From Thermus altitudinis (lineage in GTDB: Bacteria > Deinococcota > Deinococci > Deinococcales > Thermaceae), in NCBI RefSeq assembly GCF_022760835.1, contig NZ_JAKTNQ010000018.1:1-49153 (forward strand): a DNA stretch of 49,153 nt. Direction: 5' to 3'. The notes beneath the pieces were generated by a model. That model made no database searches, had not been told where the DNA came from, and was given only the letters and a program-made list of their open reading frames with translations. Every line of letters starts with the position of its first letter. Position 1 is the first letter of the stretch. Shown piece after piece: positions 9,727 through 17,489 of the stretch. Both the position numbers and the translations under genes were made by a program.

Positions 9727-10287
9727 TTGCGGATTGGGCTGTTTGGCGGGAGCTTTGACCCCATCCACCTGGGGCACCTGATCGCCGCCAGTGAGGCCCA
9801 AAGGGCCTTGGGGCTGGACCGGGTGCTCTTCGTGGTGGCCGCCCGCCCCCCCCACAAGACCCCCGTGGCCCCCGACTGGGCCCGCTACGAGATGGTCCTC
9901 CTGGCCACGGCGGAGGAGGAGGGGTTTTGGCCCTCGAGGCTGGAGCTGGACCGGCCTGGCCTGAGCTACACCGTGGACACCCTAAGGGAGGCCCGGAGGC
10001 TTTTCCCAGGGGATGAGCTCTTCTTCATCACCGGGGCGGATGCCTACCGGGATGTCCTCACCTGGAAGGAGGGGCACCGGCTCCATGAACTGGCCACCCT
10101 GGTGGCCGTGGCCCGGCCCGGCTACCCCTTGGACCGGATGCCGGTGCCTGTGGTGCCCCTTTTGGTCCCGGAGGTGGGGATCTCCAGCAGCGAGATCCGC
10201 AGGCGCCTCAAGGAGGGCCAGAGCGTGCGCTTCTGGGTGCCTAGGCCCGTGGAGGTGTACCTTGAACGGCACGGTTTCTACCGCTGA
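9727..10287 (+). CDS. nadD: Nicotinate-nucleotide adenylyltransferase
   Basis: Adenylates nicotinate mononucleotide in NAD synthesis. The 186-residue protein begins at a TTG codon behind GGGAGG, with the nucleotidyltransferase motif GGSFDPIHLGH at residues 6-16 and the C-terminal ISSSEIRRRL signature near residue 155. It lies 11 bp after obgE, and its last 26 nt overlap the likely yqeK start, which implies translational coupling. Confidence 0.95.
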   Translation: MRIGLFGGSFDPIHLGHLIAASEAQRALGLDRVLFVVAARPPHKTPVAPDWARYEMVLLATAEEEGFWPSRLELDRPGLSYTVDTLREARRLFPGDELFFITGADAYRDVLTWKEGHRLHELATLVAVARPGYPLDRMPVPVVPLLVPEVGISSSEIRRRLKEGQSVRFWVPRPVEVYLERHGFYR

Positions 10288-10819
10288 GCTAAAGGAGAAG
10301 GTGAAGGCCCTGGTCCGCCCCGAGCGCTGGGCCCATATTGAGCGGGTGGCGGCCCTGGCCCGGGAGATTGCCGAACGGAACGGTCTGGATGGGGAGAGGG
10401 CCTATCTGGCAGGGATTCTGCACGACGCGGCCCGCGATCTGGGAGAGGAGGAGCTCCTCCGCCTGGCCCCACCGGAAAACGAGGTGGAAAGGGCCCATCC
10501 CCTCTCCCTCCACGGCCGGGCGGCCCGGGTTCTGGCCCAGGGCTGGGGGGTGGAGGACCAGGAGGTCCTGGAGGCGGTGGAGGGGCACGTGTACGGGGTA
10601 GACCCCCGGAACCCCTTGGGCATGGCCCTATACATCGCCGACATCTCCGAGCCGGGCCGGGGGGTGAACGGGGAGATCCGGGACCTGGCCCTTTCGGGCC
10701 GGCTTCTTGAGGCCTACCGCTTGGCGGTGGGGAACAAGGTGGCCTACCTGAAGGCCAAGGGTATCCCCATGCATCCCCGGACCTTGGCGGTTTACCATCG
10801 CTTGCAGGATGCGCCCTAG
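10262..10819 (+). CDS. yqeK: HD-domain phosphohydrolase YqeK (symmetrical Ap4A hydrolase family)
   Basis: 185 residues if started at TTG 10262, which has a perfect GGAGGT five nt upstream inside nadD. A GTG at 10301 with AAAGGAG only 3 nt away is the alternative. HD-domain residues are visible: His25 (WAHIERV), His54-Asp55 (GILHDAARD) and HPLSLHG. Bacillus YqeK-type proteins split diadenosine tetraphosphate. The position between nadD and the LCP gene/rsfS is the usual one. The start choice is moderately sure and the family is sure. Confidence 0.88.
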   Translation: MNGTVSTAELKEKVKALVRPERWAHIERVAALAREIAERNGLDGERAYLAGILHDAARDLGEEELLRLAPPENEVERAHPLSLHGRAARVLAQGWGVEDQEVLEAVEGHVYGVDPRNPLGMALYIADISEPGRGVNGEIRDLALSGRLLEAYRLAVGNKVAYLKAKGIPMHPRTLAVYHRLQDAP

Positions 10820-11906
10820 GCTTTCCTTTCTCCTCCTTTCCCTAGCCCTTTTTGCCCTTGGGGGGGTGCTTTCCTGGCCCAGGCCTCTGGGGGAAGGGGA
10901 GGTGCGGTCCCTAAGGGCGGGACCCTTGCCCGAGATGGGGGTGGTGGTGGCGGCCCGGGACATAGAGTACTGCGGCTACCACACCCCTTGCGGCCCGGGA
11001 AGCCGCACGGACACCATCTTTTACGTGCGCATCCGGGGAGGGGAGGCTAGGGCCTTGGCCATTCCCCGGGACCTCTTTAGCCCCGTGGCGGGGGGCAAGA
11101 TCAACAGCGCCTACGCCCGGGGTGGGGCCGAGCTCCTGAAGCGGGCGGTGGAGGAGGCCACGGGCCTGGTGGCGGAAAGGCACCTCATCCTCACCCTGGA
11201 AAGCGTGGCCCGGGTGGTGGATGCGGTAGGGGGGGTGGAGGTCTACCTGGACCGCCCCATGCGCTACACCGACCGGGCGGCCAAGCTCTTCATTGACTTC
11301 CCTGCGGGCAGGCTTCACCTAAACGGGGAAGAGGCGGTGAAGTACATGCGCTTCCGCCACGATGCCTTGGGGGATTATGCCCGCTTGGACCGCATCAAGG
11401 GGGTGATTTCCCAGGTGCTCAAGAAGGCCCAGGACCCCCGCACCTGGCCGGCCTTGGCCTTGGCCCTAAGGGAGGCTTGGCGGGAGTTGGACACGGACCT
11501 CTCCCTGGAGGAGGTTTTGGCCCACTTCCCCGCAGTCCAGGGCCTCAGGCTTTCCCTGGCCACCCTGCCCACCCGGGAGGGGAGGGGGACCTTTCTCTAT
11601 GTGGACGAGGGGGCCAAGGCCCAGGTCCTGGCCGCATGGATGGGCCGGACCCTGCCCTCATCCCCGCCGCAGGTTCCCGTGCGCCTACGGGGGGAAAGGG
11701 AGCTGGTCCTTTGGGGCCAGGCCCTTTTGGCCCGGGAGGGGGTGGAGGTGCAGGTGGAGGAGGCGGAGGTGGGGCGAAGCGCTGTGTACGCCAAGGACCT
11801 CGAGGCGGGCGGCTACTTCGCCGAGCTTTTCCACCTGCCCCTTCTGGCGCCGCACCAACCGGTGGTGGGGGTGGTGGTGGAGCTGGGGCCCGACCTGGTA
11901 GAATAG
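10809..11906 (+). CDS. LytR-CpsA-Psr (LCP) family cell-wall glycopolymer ligase
   Basis: 365 residues, ATG overlapping yqeK by 11 nt. An N-terminal membrane anchor (LSFLLLSLALFALGGVLS) is followed by the LCP domain, with Arg/Asp motifs such as SRTDTIFYVRI and the C-terminal KYMRFRHDALGDYARLDR. A LytR_C-like domain ends the protein. LCP enzymes move polymers from undecaprenyl-phosphate carriers to peptidoglycan, which would suit the exopolysaccharide genes upstream in the window. The gene is in the nadD-yqeK-LCP-rsfS order seen in many bacteria. Confidence 0.88.
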   Translation: MRPRLSFLLLSLALFALGGVLSWPRPLGEGEVRSLRAGPLPEMGVVVAARDIEYCGYHTPCGPGSRTDTIFYVRIRGGEARALAIPRDLFSPVAGGKINSAYARGGAELLKRAVEEATGLVAERHLILTLESVARVVDAVGGVEVYLDRPMRYTDRAAKLFIDFPAGRLHLNGEEAVKYMRFRHDALGDYARLDRIKGVISQVLKKAQDPRTWPALALALREAWRELDTDLSLEEVLAHFPAVQGLRLSLATLPTREGRGTFLYVDEGAKAQVLAAWMGRTLPSSPPQVPVRLRGERELVLWGQALLAREGVEVQVEEAEVGRSAVYAKDLEAGGYFAELFHLPLLAPHQPVVGVVVELGPDLVE

Positions 11907-11912
11907 GGGCAG

Positions 11913-12254
11913 ATGGTAAAGACCCTGGAGGCTGTGGAGCTGGTAGCGAGGATCAAGGATCTCCTTGGGGAAAAGAAGGCGGAAAACGTGGTGGCCCTGG
12001 ACCTGAGGGCGGTGTCCGATAGCCTGGACTACTTCGTCCTGGCCAGCGCCACCAGCACCCCCCATCTCCAGGCCCTGGAGCGCCACGTGGAGGAGAAGCT
12101 GGGGGAGGCGGGGCTTCGGCCCCGGCCCACGGAGGGGCAGAGCCCCCGCTGGGTGGTCCTGGACTACGGGGAGGTGGTGGTCCACCTCATGACCCCCGAG
12201 GCCCGGGAGTACTACGACCTCGAGGGCTTCTGGGCGGACGCCGAGAGGATTTAA
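11913..12254 (+). CDS. rsfS: Ribosomal silencing factor RsfS
   Basis: 113 residues of the RsfS/Iojap family (VVALDLRAVSDSLDYFVLASATST, then SPRWVVLDYGEVVVHLM). It binds L14 and blocks subunit joining when nutrients are low. It follows the LCP gene by 6 bp as the last gene of the rplU-to-rsfS run. A minus-strand pseudogene converges on it. Confidence 0.95.
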   Translation: MVKTLEAVELVARIKDLLGEKKAENVVALDLRAVSDSLDYFVLASATSTPHLQALERHVEEKLGEAGLRPRPTEGQSPRWVVLDYGEVVVHLMTPEAREYYDLEGFWADAERI

Positions 12255-12271
12255 GGGTTAAGGCCCTGGGC

Positions 12272-12622
12272 CTAGTCCAGGGCCGAGTAGAGGGCTTCCA
12301 GGTCTAAGGGTAACCCAGGCAGGGCACCGGGCCGCCGGGCTAGGCCTTAGGGCTATAGCCCATTTCCTCGCGGAAGTACCCTGCAAGCCCCTTGCTTTGG
12401 GGGTTAAGGATGGGCTAGGCCTGAAGGCTTGCCAAGCCCAGGTAGGCCCGCATCCTCTCCCTCCGGTCCTGGGCCTCCCGTGGCGGGGGAAAGGGCCTCC
12501 ATGACCAGGGGCTTTCCCCGTAAAAGGGCTTCCCCCTTGGTGGCCCCCACGCCGCCACGGGGCCTTGGGAAAAAGGGCCACCCCCAGGAGGTTGGGCCCG
12601 CGGCTGGCCCCGGCCATCCTTC
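12272..12622 (-). pseudogene. Decayed Uma2-family (DUF820) endonuclease remnant
   Basis: No intact frame exists, but minus-strand fragments in shifting frames line up with the C-terminal half of Uma2 proteins: GKPLVMEALSPAT, then REAQDRRERMRAYLGLASLQ, then GLAGYFREEMGYSP, then LPLDLEALYSALD with a stop at 12272-12274. Uma2 proteins carry a PD-(D/E)XK-like fold and usually show VEVLSPST and AYLxLPSLxxYLxxDP in this order. At least three frameshifts and internal stops separate the pieces. The 5' part is missing or unrecognisable. The gene lies just downstream of, and in the same direction as, the small membrane protein gene. Confidence 0.6.
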
Positions 12623-12904
12623 CTATTTCAGCCGTGGCGGGGCCAAGGGCCCCATGATGAAGCGCTGAAAGAGAAGGTAAAACCCCAGGTAGACCAGGAT
12701 CTGGAACCACATGCTTTGGGCCCAGGTGAGGCCCAGGGATGCGGTGAGCAGGATGAGGAGGGTGGCCGCCATCACCACCAAGGTGGTGCGGAAGAAGATT
12801 CCGGGGAAATACCTAAGGGCTTCGCGGAAGGTTTTGGGCCGCCTCTCCTCCCATTCCTTCAGGGCCTTTTTCTTGAGCTTTTCCTCACGCTTCTTCTTGC
12901 CCAC
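12623..12904 (-). CDS. Small basic two-helix membrane protein, unknown function
   Basis: 93 residues from the GTG at 12904. A highly charged N-terminus (MGKKKREEKLKKKALKEWEE) is followed by two hydrophobic helices (VVMAATLLILLTASLGL and FQILVYLGFYLLFQRFI). The longer frame to 13117 is antisense to panC and unlikely. The GTG lies 6 nt after a TATACT hexamer (12916 to 12911), so the mRNA is probably leaderless. The gene diverges from panC, sharing a palindromic -10. I recognise no family. Confidence 0.75.
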   Translation of the reverse strand: MGKKKREEKLKKKALKEWEERRPKTFREALRYFPGIFFRTTLVVMAATLLILLTASLGLTWAQSMWFQILVYLGFYLLFQRFIMGPLAPPRLK

Positions 12905-12910
12905 GGGGAA

Positions 12911-12918
12911 AGTATACT
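12911..12918. promoter_or_regulatory. Palindromic divergent -10 (AGTATACT) between panC and the small membrane protein gene
   Basis: The 8-bp palindrome gives TATACT on both strands: 12913-12918 for panC (7 nt before its GTG) and 12916-12911 for the minus-strand gene (6 nt before its GTG). No strong -35 is visible on either side. Confidence 0.65.
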
Positions 12919-12925
12919 TAAGCCC

Positions 12926-13756
12926 GTGAAGGTGGCGCACACCGTGGCCGAGCTCCGGCAGGCCCTTCCTCGGGAGGGGATAGGCTTTGTTCCCACCATG
13001 GGGTATCTCCACCGGGGGCACCTGGCCTTGGTGGAGCGGGCCCGCAAGGAAAACCCCTTGGTGGTGGTTTCCATCTTCGTCAACCCCTTGCAGTTTGGCC
13101 CCGGGGAGGACTACCACCGTTACCCCCGGGACCTGGAGCGGGACCGGGCCCTGCTCGAGGAGGCGGGGGTGGATCTCCTCTTCGCCCCCAGCGTGGAGGA
13201 GATGTATCCCGCGGGGTTTTCCAGCCGCATCACCGTGGAGGGTCCCCTCACCGCCCTATGGGAGGGGGAGGTGCGCCCTGGGCACTTCCAAGGGGTGGCC
13301 ACGGTGGTGGCTAGGCTCTTCCTCCTGGTGGGGCCAAGCCGGGCCTATTTTGGGGAGAAGGACTACCAGCAGCTTTTGCTGATCCGCAAGATGGTGCGGG
13401 ACCTGGGCTTTCCCCTGGAGGTGGTGGGGGTGCCCACGGTGCGGGAGGAGGATGGGCTGGCCCTTTCCAGCCGCAACGTCTACCTGTCCCCGGAAAGGCG
13501 CAAGGAGGCCACGGTGCTCTACCGGGCCCTTTGGGCCATGCGGGAGGCGGCCTTGGGGGGAAAAGGCGTGGCCGAGGCCTTGGAAAAAGGGGAGGAAGTG
13601 CTCAAGGGGGTGCCCGAGTTCCGCCCGGACTATCTGGCCATCGTGCACCCGGAAACCCTCCTGCCCCTTTCCCGCTTTGTGCCCGGGGCCAGGGGGATCG
13701 TGGCGGGCCGCTTTCCCGAGGTGCGCCTGATCGATAACCTGGAGGTCTACCCATGA
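12926..13756 (+). CDS. panC: Pantothenate synthetase (pantoate-beta-alanine ligase)
   Basis: Joins pantoate and beta-alanine with ATP in coenzyme A synthesis. The 276-residue protein starts at GTG 12926; longer frames run into the opposing gene. The PanC motifs are present: MGYLHRGHLALV (HIGH-like), VSIFVNPLQFGPGEDY, GHFQGVATVV, YFGEKDYQQ and SSRNVYLS. The mRNA is probably leaderless (TATACT 7 nt upstream). Its stop overlaps the pilT ATG by 4 nt. Confidence 0.95.
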   Translation: MKVAHTVAELRQALPREGIGFVPTMGYLHRGHLALVERARKENPLVVVSIFVNPLQFGPGEDYHRYPRDLERDRALLEEAGVDLLFAPSVEEMYPAGFSSRITVEGPLTALWEGEVRPGHFQGVATVVARLFLLVGPSRAYFGEKDYQQLLLIRKMVRDLGFPLEVVGVPTVREEDGLALSSRNVYLSPERRKEATVLYRALWAMREAALGGKGVAEALEKGEEVLKGVPEFRPDYLAIVHPETLLPLSRFVPGARGIVAGRFPEVRLIDNLEVYP

Positions 13757-14862
13757 GCGAAGCTTTTCCCCAGGAGGGTAGGCAAAGCCTCTTGGAGATG
13801 CTCAAGGCCATGGTCCAGGCCCGGGCCTCGGACATCCACTTGCAGGCGGGGGCCCCGCCCGTGATCCGGGTGGATGGGAAGCTGAAGCCCTTTGGCAACC
13901 GGCCCCTAACCCCCAAGGACACGGAGGCCATCGCCAAAGCCCTCCTTACCCCGGAGCAGTGGGAGGAGGTGGAGTACCGCAAGGAGCTGGACTTCGCCTA
14001 CACCATCCCGGGGGTGGCCCGCTTCCGTTGCAACCTCCTGAGGCAGAGGGGAAGCTTCGGCTTGGTGATGCGGGTGGTGGCCGAGGTGATTCCCAGCTTT
14101 GAGGCCTTGGGCCTGCCCCGGGAGGTGATGGAGGGGCTCGCCGCCAAGGAGCGGGGGCTCATCCTGGTCACCGGGCCCACAGGAAGCGGCAAAAGCACCA
14201 CCCTGGCGGCCCTCATTGACCATATCAACCTGCACTACGCCAAGAACATCGTCACCATTGAGGACCCCATAGAGTTCCTGCACAAGCACAAGAAGAGCCT
14301 GGTGGTGCAGCGGGAGGTGGGGCTGGACACGGATAGCTTCTACTCCGGGGTAAAGTACGCCATGCGCCAGGACCCCGACGTGATCCTGATTGGGGAGATG
14401 CGGGACAAGGAAACGGTGGAGGCTGCCCTCATGGCGGCCCAGACCGGGCACCTGGTGCTCTCCACCCTCCACACCCTGGATGCGGCGAGGACCATCAACC
14501 GCATCATCGAGTTTTTCCCGCTTCATGAGCACCAGCAGGTGCGCATTCTCCTTGCCGAGTCCCTTCTGGGCATCCTTTCCCAGAGGCTTTTACCCCGGGC
14601 AGACGGGAAGGGGAGGGTGCTGGCCCTGGAGGTTCTCATCGCCACCCCTTACGTGCGGGAGCTCATCAAGGATGAGGACAAGACTCCCCAGATCAAGGAG
14701 GCCATGATGGAGGGCTCCATCCACGGGATGCACACCTTTGACCAGCACCTGGTGGAGCTCTACACCCAGGGGCTCATCTCCCTGGAGGACGCCCTTTCCG
14801 CCGCCACCAGCCCCCACGAGTTCAGGCTTCTCCTCACCAAGGCCACGGGGCAGGCGTACTGA
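13753..14862 (+). CDS. pilT: Type IV pilus retraction-type ATPase PilT
   Basis: 369 residues of the secretion ATPase superfamily. ASDIHLQAG lies in the N-terminal domain, Walker A is GPTGSGKSTT (about residue 140), the Asp box is IEDPIEF, Walker B is DVILIGEMRD, and the His box is HLVLSTLHTLDA. The C-terminal GMHTFDQHL is PilT-like. PilT powers pilus retraction, needed for twitching and DNA uptake in Thermus. Its ATG overlaps the panC stop, so the two are probably co-transcribed although unrelated in function. Confidence 0.93.
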   Translation: MSEAFPQEGRQSLLEMLKAMVQARASDIHLQAGAPPVIRVDGKLKPFGNRPLTPKDTEAIAKALLTPEQWEEVEYRKELDFAYTIPGVARFRCNLLRQRGSFGLVMRVVAEVIPSFEALGLPREVMEGLAAKERGLILVTGPTGSGKSTTLAALIDHINLHYAKNIVTIEDPIEFLHKHKKSLVVQREVGLDTDSFYSGVKYAMRQDPDVILIGEMRDKETVEAALMAAQTGHLVLSTLHTLDAARTINRIIEFFPLHEHQQVRILLAESLLGILSQRLLPRADGKGRVLALEVLIATPYVRELIKDEDKTPQIKEAMMEGSIHGMHTFDQHLVELYTQGLISLEDALSAATSPHEFRLLLTKATGQAY

Positions 14863-14865
14863 ACG

Positions 14866-15240
14866 CTAGAGGTCAAGGCATTTTAGGTGATAGCGTTTTT
14901 TACCTTTCTTCTCTGTGATCCGGAATCGGGCTACAAAGGGCGGGGGGGTTCTCTCTATGAACCGTGTGATCCGGGCTTGGGCATTTGCGAACTCTTGGGC
15001 TACCTGAACAAGCCAGCCTGGCATTTGCTGCTTGGGCTTGGGTAAGAGGATTACCCTGGCCCTGTAGGCTAGGAGCACTTCCTTTTCTCATTGTTTCCGG
15101 CTCACCTGGGGAATCCATATTTCGTCCCGTTCCTCTTGGGAGAAATGGTCATCGTGGAGTTCTACGGTTAGCCCTAGTTGGCGAAGGTGTAAGGGGAACT
15201 TGCGGCCAAGATTCCGGTCACAGAAGTAGGTGGGACTCAC
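14866..15240 (-). pseudogene. Broken DUF5615 (PIN-like) toxin gene
   Basis: The GTG at 15240 overlaps the DUF433 stop as GTGA, the classic spacing of this gene pair. Fifty codons (VSPTYFCDRNLGRKFPLHLR...DEIWIPQVSRKQ) run into an in-frame TGA at 15088-15090. The same frame then continues as EKEVLLAYRARVILLPKPKQ to the end, including RTPPPFVARF. Intact family members have about 14 residues here (a WVVLTxDxxIRYxP-like stretch with a conserved Asp). A deletion that fused the halves and created the TGA explains the data. A functional toxin is unlikely. Confidence 0.7.
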
Positions 15241-15947
15241 GCAGCCCTGCCCTCGAAAAGGATCGCTTCCTTCACGTCTTCTACACTGATGCCGTAGTCT
15301 TCAGCTAGGGACGTGGGGGTTTCACCGGAATCATAACGAAGCGCAATGATGCGGGTTCGGATACTTTTCACGGTGGGCGCGCCAAAGGCTACTTGCGGAT
15401 CCAGCACGATCCGGTTGCTGCGTATTTGGTCAGCTACGGGAGGGTGGAAACGAAGCGGCCTTCCCCTTGCATCCCGGTGCACCCTAGCCAGGTAGCTCTC
15501 TAGGATTTTCTCCAAGGCTAGTTGGCCGGAACGACTCAGCGACAGCAATCCTTGAGGATCCCTAACAAAGATGTCGCCAAGGCCAGCTTTCAGGTCAAGC
15601 AGCAAGGGGCGGGCTACCCCAAGGTGCTCCATGGCGTACTTCACCATGCGTCGGATTTTGGCCATCGAGACACCAAACACTTCCCTTAATGCGGCGAGCA
15701 CATTGGCTTCTACCAGGTTGTGGAAGGAGAGCAGGTGGCCTTCTTCTGGAGGGGTTATCAGGGGTTCAGACCACCTTGCCCCTTGGGCCGTGGTGTAGCT
15801 TCTCCCACGCACCCAGGTGCGAAGGGTGGCTACGGGGATGCCTAGGTAACGGGCGGCTTCCCGGAGGGTATAAAGGGGGCGGTCCCGGGGGTCCAAGCTC
15901 AGCACCCGGCTTTCTGGCTCCGCTCCTTTGGGCTTTCCCCTATCCAT
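15237..15947 (-). CDS. DUF433 protein with MerR-like HTH (VapB-type antitoxin of a DUF5615 pair)
   Basis: 236 residues. An N-terminal helix-turn-helix (YTLREAARYLGIPVATLRTW, about 26-45) is followed by a middle domain and a C-terminal DUF433 domain (IVLDPQVAFGAPTVKSIRTR ... GETPTSLAEDYGISVEDVKEA). Such proteins are commonly paired with a DUF5615 PIN-like partner, as here. The antitoxin is intact while the partner is broken. A GATAAT hexamer at 15960-15955 with TGGACA 18 bp upstream lies 7 nt before the ATG. The function as antitoxin and autorepressor is inferred from family and layout. Confidence 0.8.
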   Translation of the reverse strand: MDRGKPKGAEPESRVLSLDPRDRPLYTLREAARYLGIPVATLRTWVRGRSYTTAQGARWSEPLITPPEEGHLLSFHNLVEANVLAALREVFGVSMAKIRRMVKYAMEHLGVARPLLLDLKAGLGDIFVRDPQGLLSLSRSGQLALEKILESYLARVHRDARGRPLRFHPPVADQIRSNRIVLDPQVAFGAPTVKSIRTRIIALRYDSGETPTSLAEDYGISVEDVKEAILFEGRAA

Positions 15948-15954
15948 CAGCTAG

Positions 15955-15984
15955 ATTATCACCCCAGGGCCCAGGGAATGTCCA
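15955..15984 (-). promoter_or_regulatory. Promoter of the DUF433 gene
   Basis: On the minus strand TGGACA (15984-15979) and GATAAT (15960-15955) are 18 bp apart, and the ATG follows 7 nt later. Confidence 0.5.
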
Positions 15985-16132
15985 CCCCTGGGAGGGCTCA
16001 GTTTCTCCTACACACTGAAGGGGAAGCTTGACGTCCCGGTCATACTCCAGGCGGGATTCGGAGACCTCCGAAGGGAAGAGGTGCCCTAACCCCCCGATGC
16101 CAAGGCGGTACCGCCCGGCCGTGGCCCTGGCG

Positions 16133-16138
16133 TAGCAT
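16133..16138 (+). promoter_or_regulatory. -10 element (TAGCAT) of the nucleoside phosphorylase gene
   Basis: TAGCAT is followed by six bases and the ATG at 16145. The same TAGCAT spacing precedes the genes at 22979, 25030 and 28501. No clear -35 is seen. Confidence 0.45.
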
Positions 16139-16144
16139 GGGGGC

Positions 16145-17419
16145 ATGAACCCGGTGGCGTTCATCCGCGAGAAGCGGGAGGGCCTTAGGCATAGGCGCCA
16201 GGACCTCGAGGCCTTCCTCCTCGGCTACCTGAAGGAAGAGGTGGCGGACTACCAGGTCTCCGCCTGGCTCATGGCGGCCTTCTTAAGGGGCTTGGACCGG
16301 GAGGAAACCCTTTGGCTTACGGAAACCATGGCCTATTCCGGAAAGGTTTTGGACCTTTCCCACCTGCCCCACCCCGTGGACAAGCACTCCTCCGGGGGGG
16401 TGGGGGACAAGGTGAGCCTGGTGGTGGGGCCCATCCTGGCGGCGGCGGGCTGCACCTTCGCCAAAATGTCGGGCCGGGGCCTGGCCCACACGGGGGGGAC
16501 CATTGACAAGCTGGAGTCGGTGCCGGGCTGGCGGGGGGAGATGACGGAGGAGGAGTTTCTGGATAGGGCCCGGCGCATCGGCCTGGTCATCGCCGCCCAA
16601 AGCCCGGACCTGGCCCCCTTGGACGGAAAGCTTTACGCCCTAAGGGACGTGACCGCCACCGTGGAGAGCATCCCCTTGATCGCCAGCTCCATCATGAGCA
16701 AGAAGCTGGCGGCTGGGGCCAGGAGCATCGTGTTGGACGTGAAGGTGGGCAAGGGAGCCTTCATGAAGACCCTGGAGGAGGCCCGGCTTCTCGCCAAGAC
16801 CATGGTGGAGATCGGCCAGGGGGCGGGCCGCAGGGTGAGGGCCCTTCTCACCAGCATGGAGACCCCCTTGGGCCGGGCGGTGGGGAATGCCATTGAGGTG
16901 CGGGAGGCCATAGAGACCCTAAAGGGGAAGGGGCCTGAGGATCTGGTGGCCGTGGCCTTGCGCCTTGCGGAGGAGGCCTTGGGGCTGGAAGGGTTGGACC
17001 CGGGCCTGGCCCGGAGGGCCTGGGAAAGCGGGGAGGCCCTGGAGAAGTTCCGGGCCTTCCTCGAGGCCCAAGGGGGGGAGGCCAGGGTGGTGGAGGACTT
17101 CACCCTGCTTCCCCTAGGGGAGGAGTTGCCCCTTTTGGCGGAAGGGGAGGGAGTGGTGCAGGAGGTGGACGCCTACCGGGTGGGCCTGGCGGTCTTGGCC
17201 CTGGGGGGTGGGCGAAGGAAAAAGGGCGAGGCCATTGACCCCGGGGTGGGGGTCCATCTCCTGAAAAAGCCCGGGGACCGGGTGGCAAGGGAGGAGGCCC
17301 TAGCCCTGGTCTACCACCATGGCCGGGGCCTGGAGGAGGCCCTGGGCCATCTAAGGGAGGCCTTCCGCTTGGGCCAGGAGGCCAACCCCCTGCCCCTGGT
17401 CTTGGACGCTTTGCCCTAA
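16145..17419 (+). CDS. Pyrimidine-nucleoside (thymidine) phosphorylase
   Basis: Splits thymidine/uridine with phosphate to the base and (deoxy)ribose-1-phosphate. The 424-residue protein has [10 protein letters not shown], the family signature [16 protein letters not shown], and the Lys/Ser region [13 protein letters not shown]. The length fits the pdp/deoA family. The sequence does not distinguish thymidine-specific DeoA from broad-specificity Pdp. The mRNA is probably leaderless. Confidence 0.93.
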   Translation: MNPVAFIREKREGLRHRRQDLEAFLLGYLKEEVADYQVSAWLMAAFLRGLDREETLWLTETMAYSGKVLDLSHLPHPVDKHSSGGVGDKVSLVVGPILAAAGCTFAKMSGRGLAHTGGTIDKLESVPGWRGEMTEEEFLDRARRIGLVIAAQSPDLAPLDGKLYALRDVTATVESIPLIASSIMSKKLAAGARSIVLDVKVGKGAFMKTLEEARLLAKTMVEIGQGAGRRVRALLTSMETPLGRAVGNAIEVREAIETLKGKGPEDLVAVALRLAEEALGLEGLDPGLARRAWESGEALEKFRAFLEAQGGEARVVEDFTLLPLGEELPLLAEGEGVVQEVDAYRVGLAVLALGGGRRKKGEAIDPGVGVHLLKKPGDRVAREEALALVYHHGRGLEEALGHLREAFRLGQEANPLPLVLDALP

Positions 17420-17459
17420 GGGTCAACCCATTGGCCCCAACCAGTGGCCTTGCCCTTAG
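17416..17459. repeat. Nested inverted repeat between the phosphorylase and M23 genes
   Basis: CTAAGGG (17416-17422) pairs with CCCTTAG (17453-17459); inside, CCATTGG (17428-17434) pairs with CCAGTGG (17441-17447) through one G-T. There is no T run, so it may be a Rho-assisted stop or a protein site. Confidence 0.5.
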
Positions 17460-17489
17460 GGGCGAGGGGGTAGGGTATACTCTTGCCGG

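Noticed and set aside
11477..12022. 181-codon ORF overlapping the LCP gene and rsfS
   Set aside because: Composed mainly of Gly, Pro and Arg; overlaps two well-supported genes.
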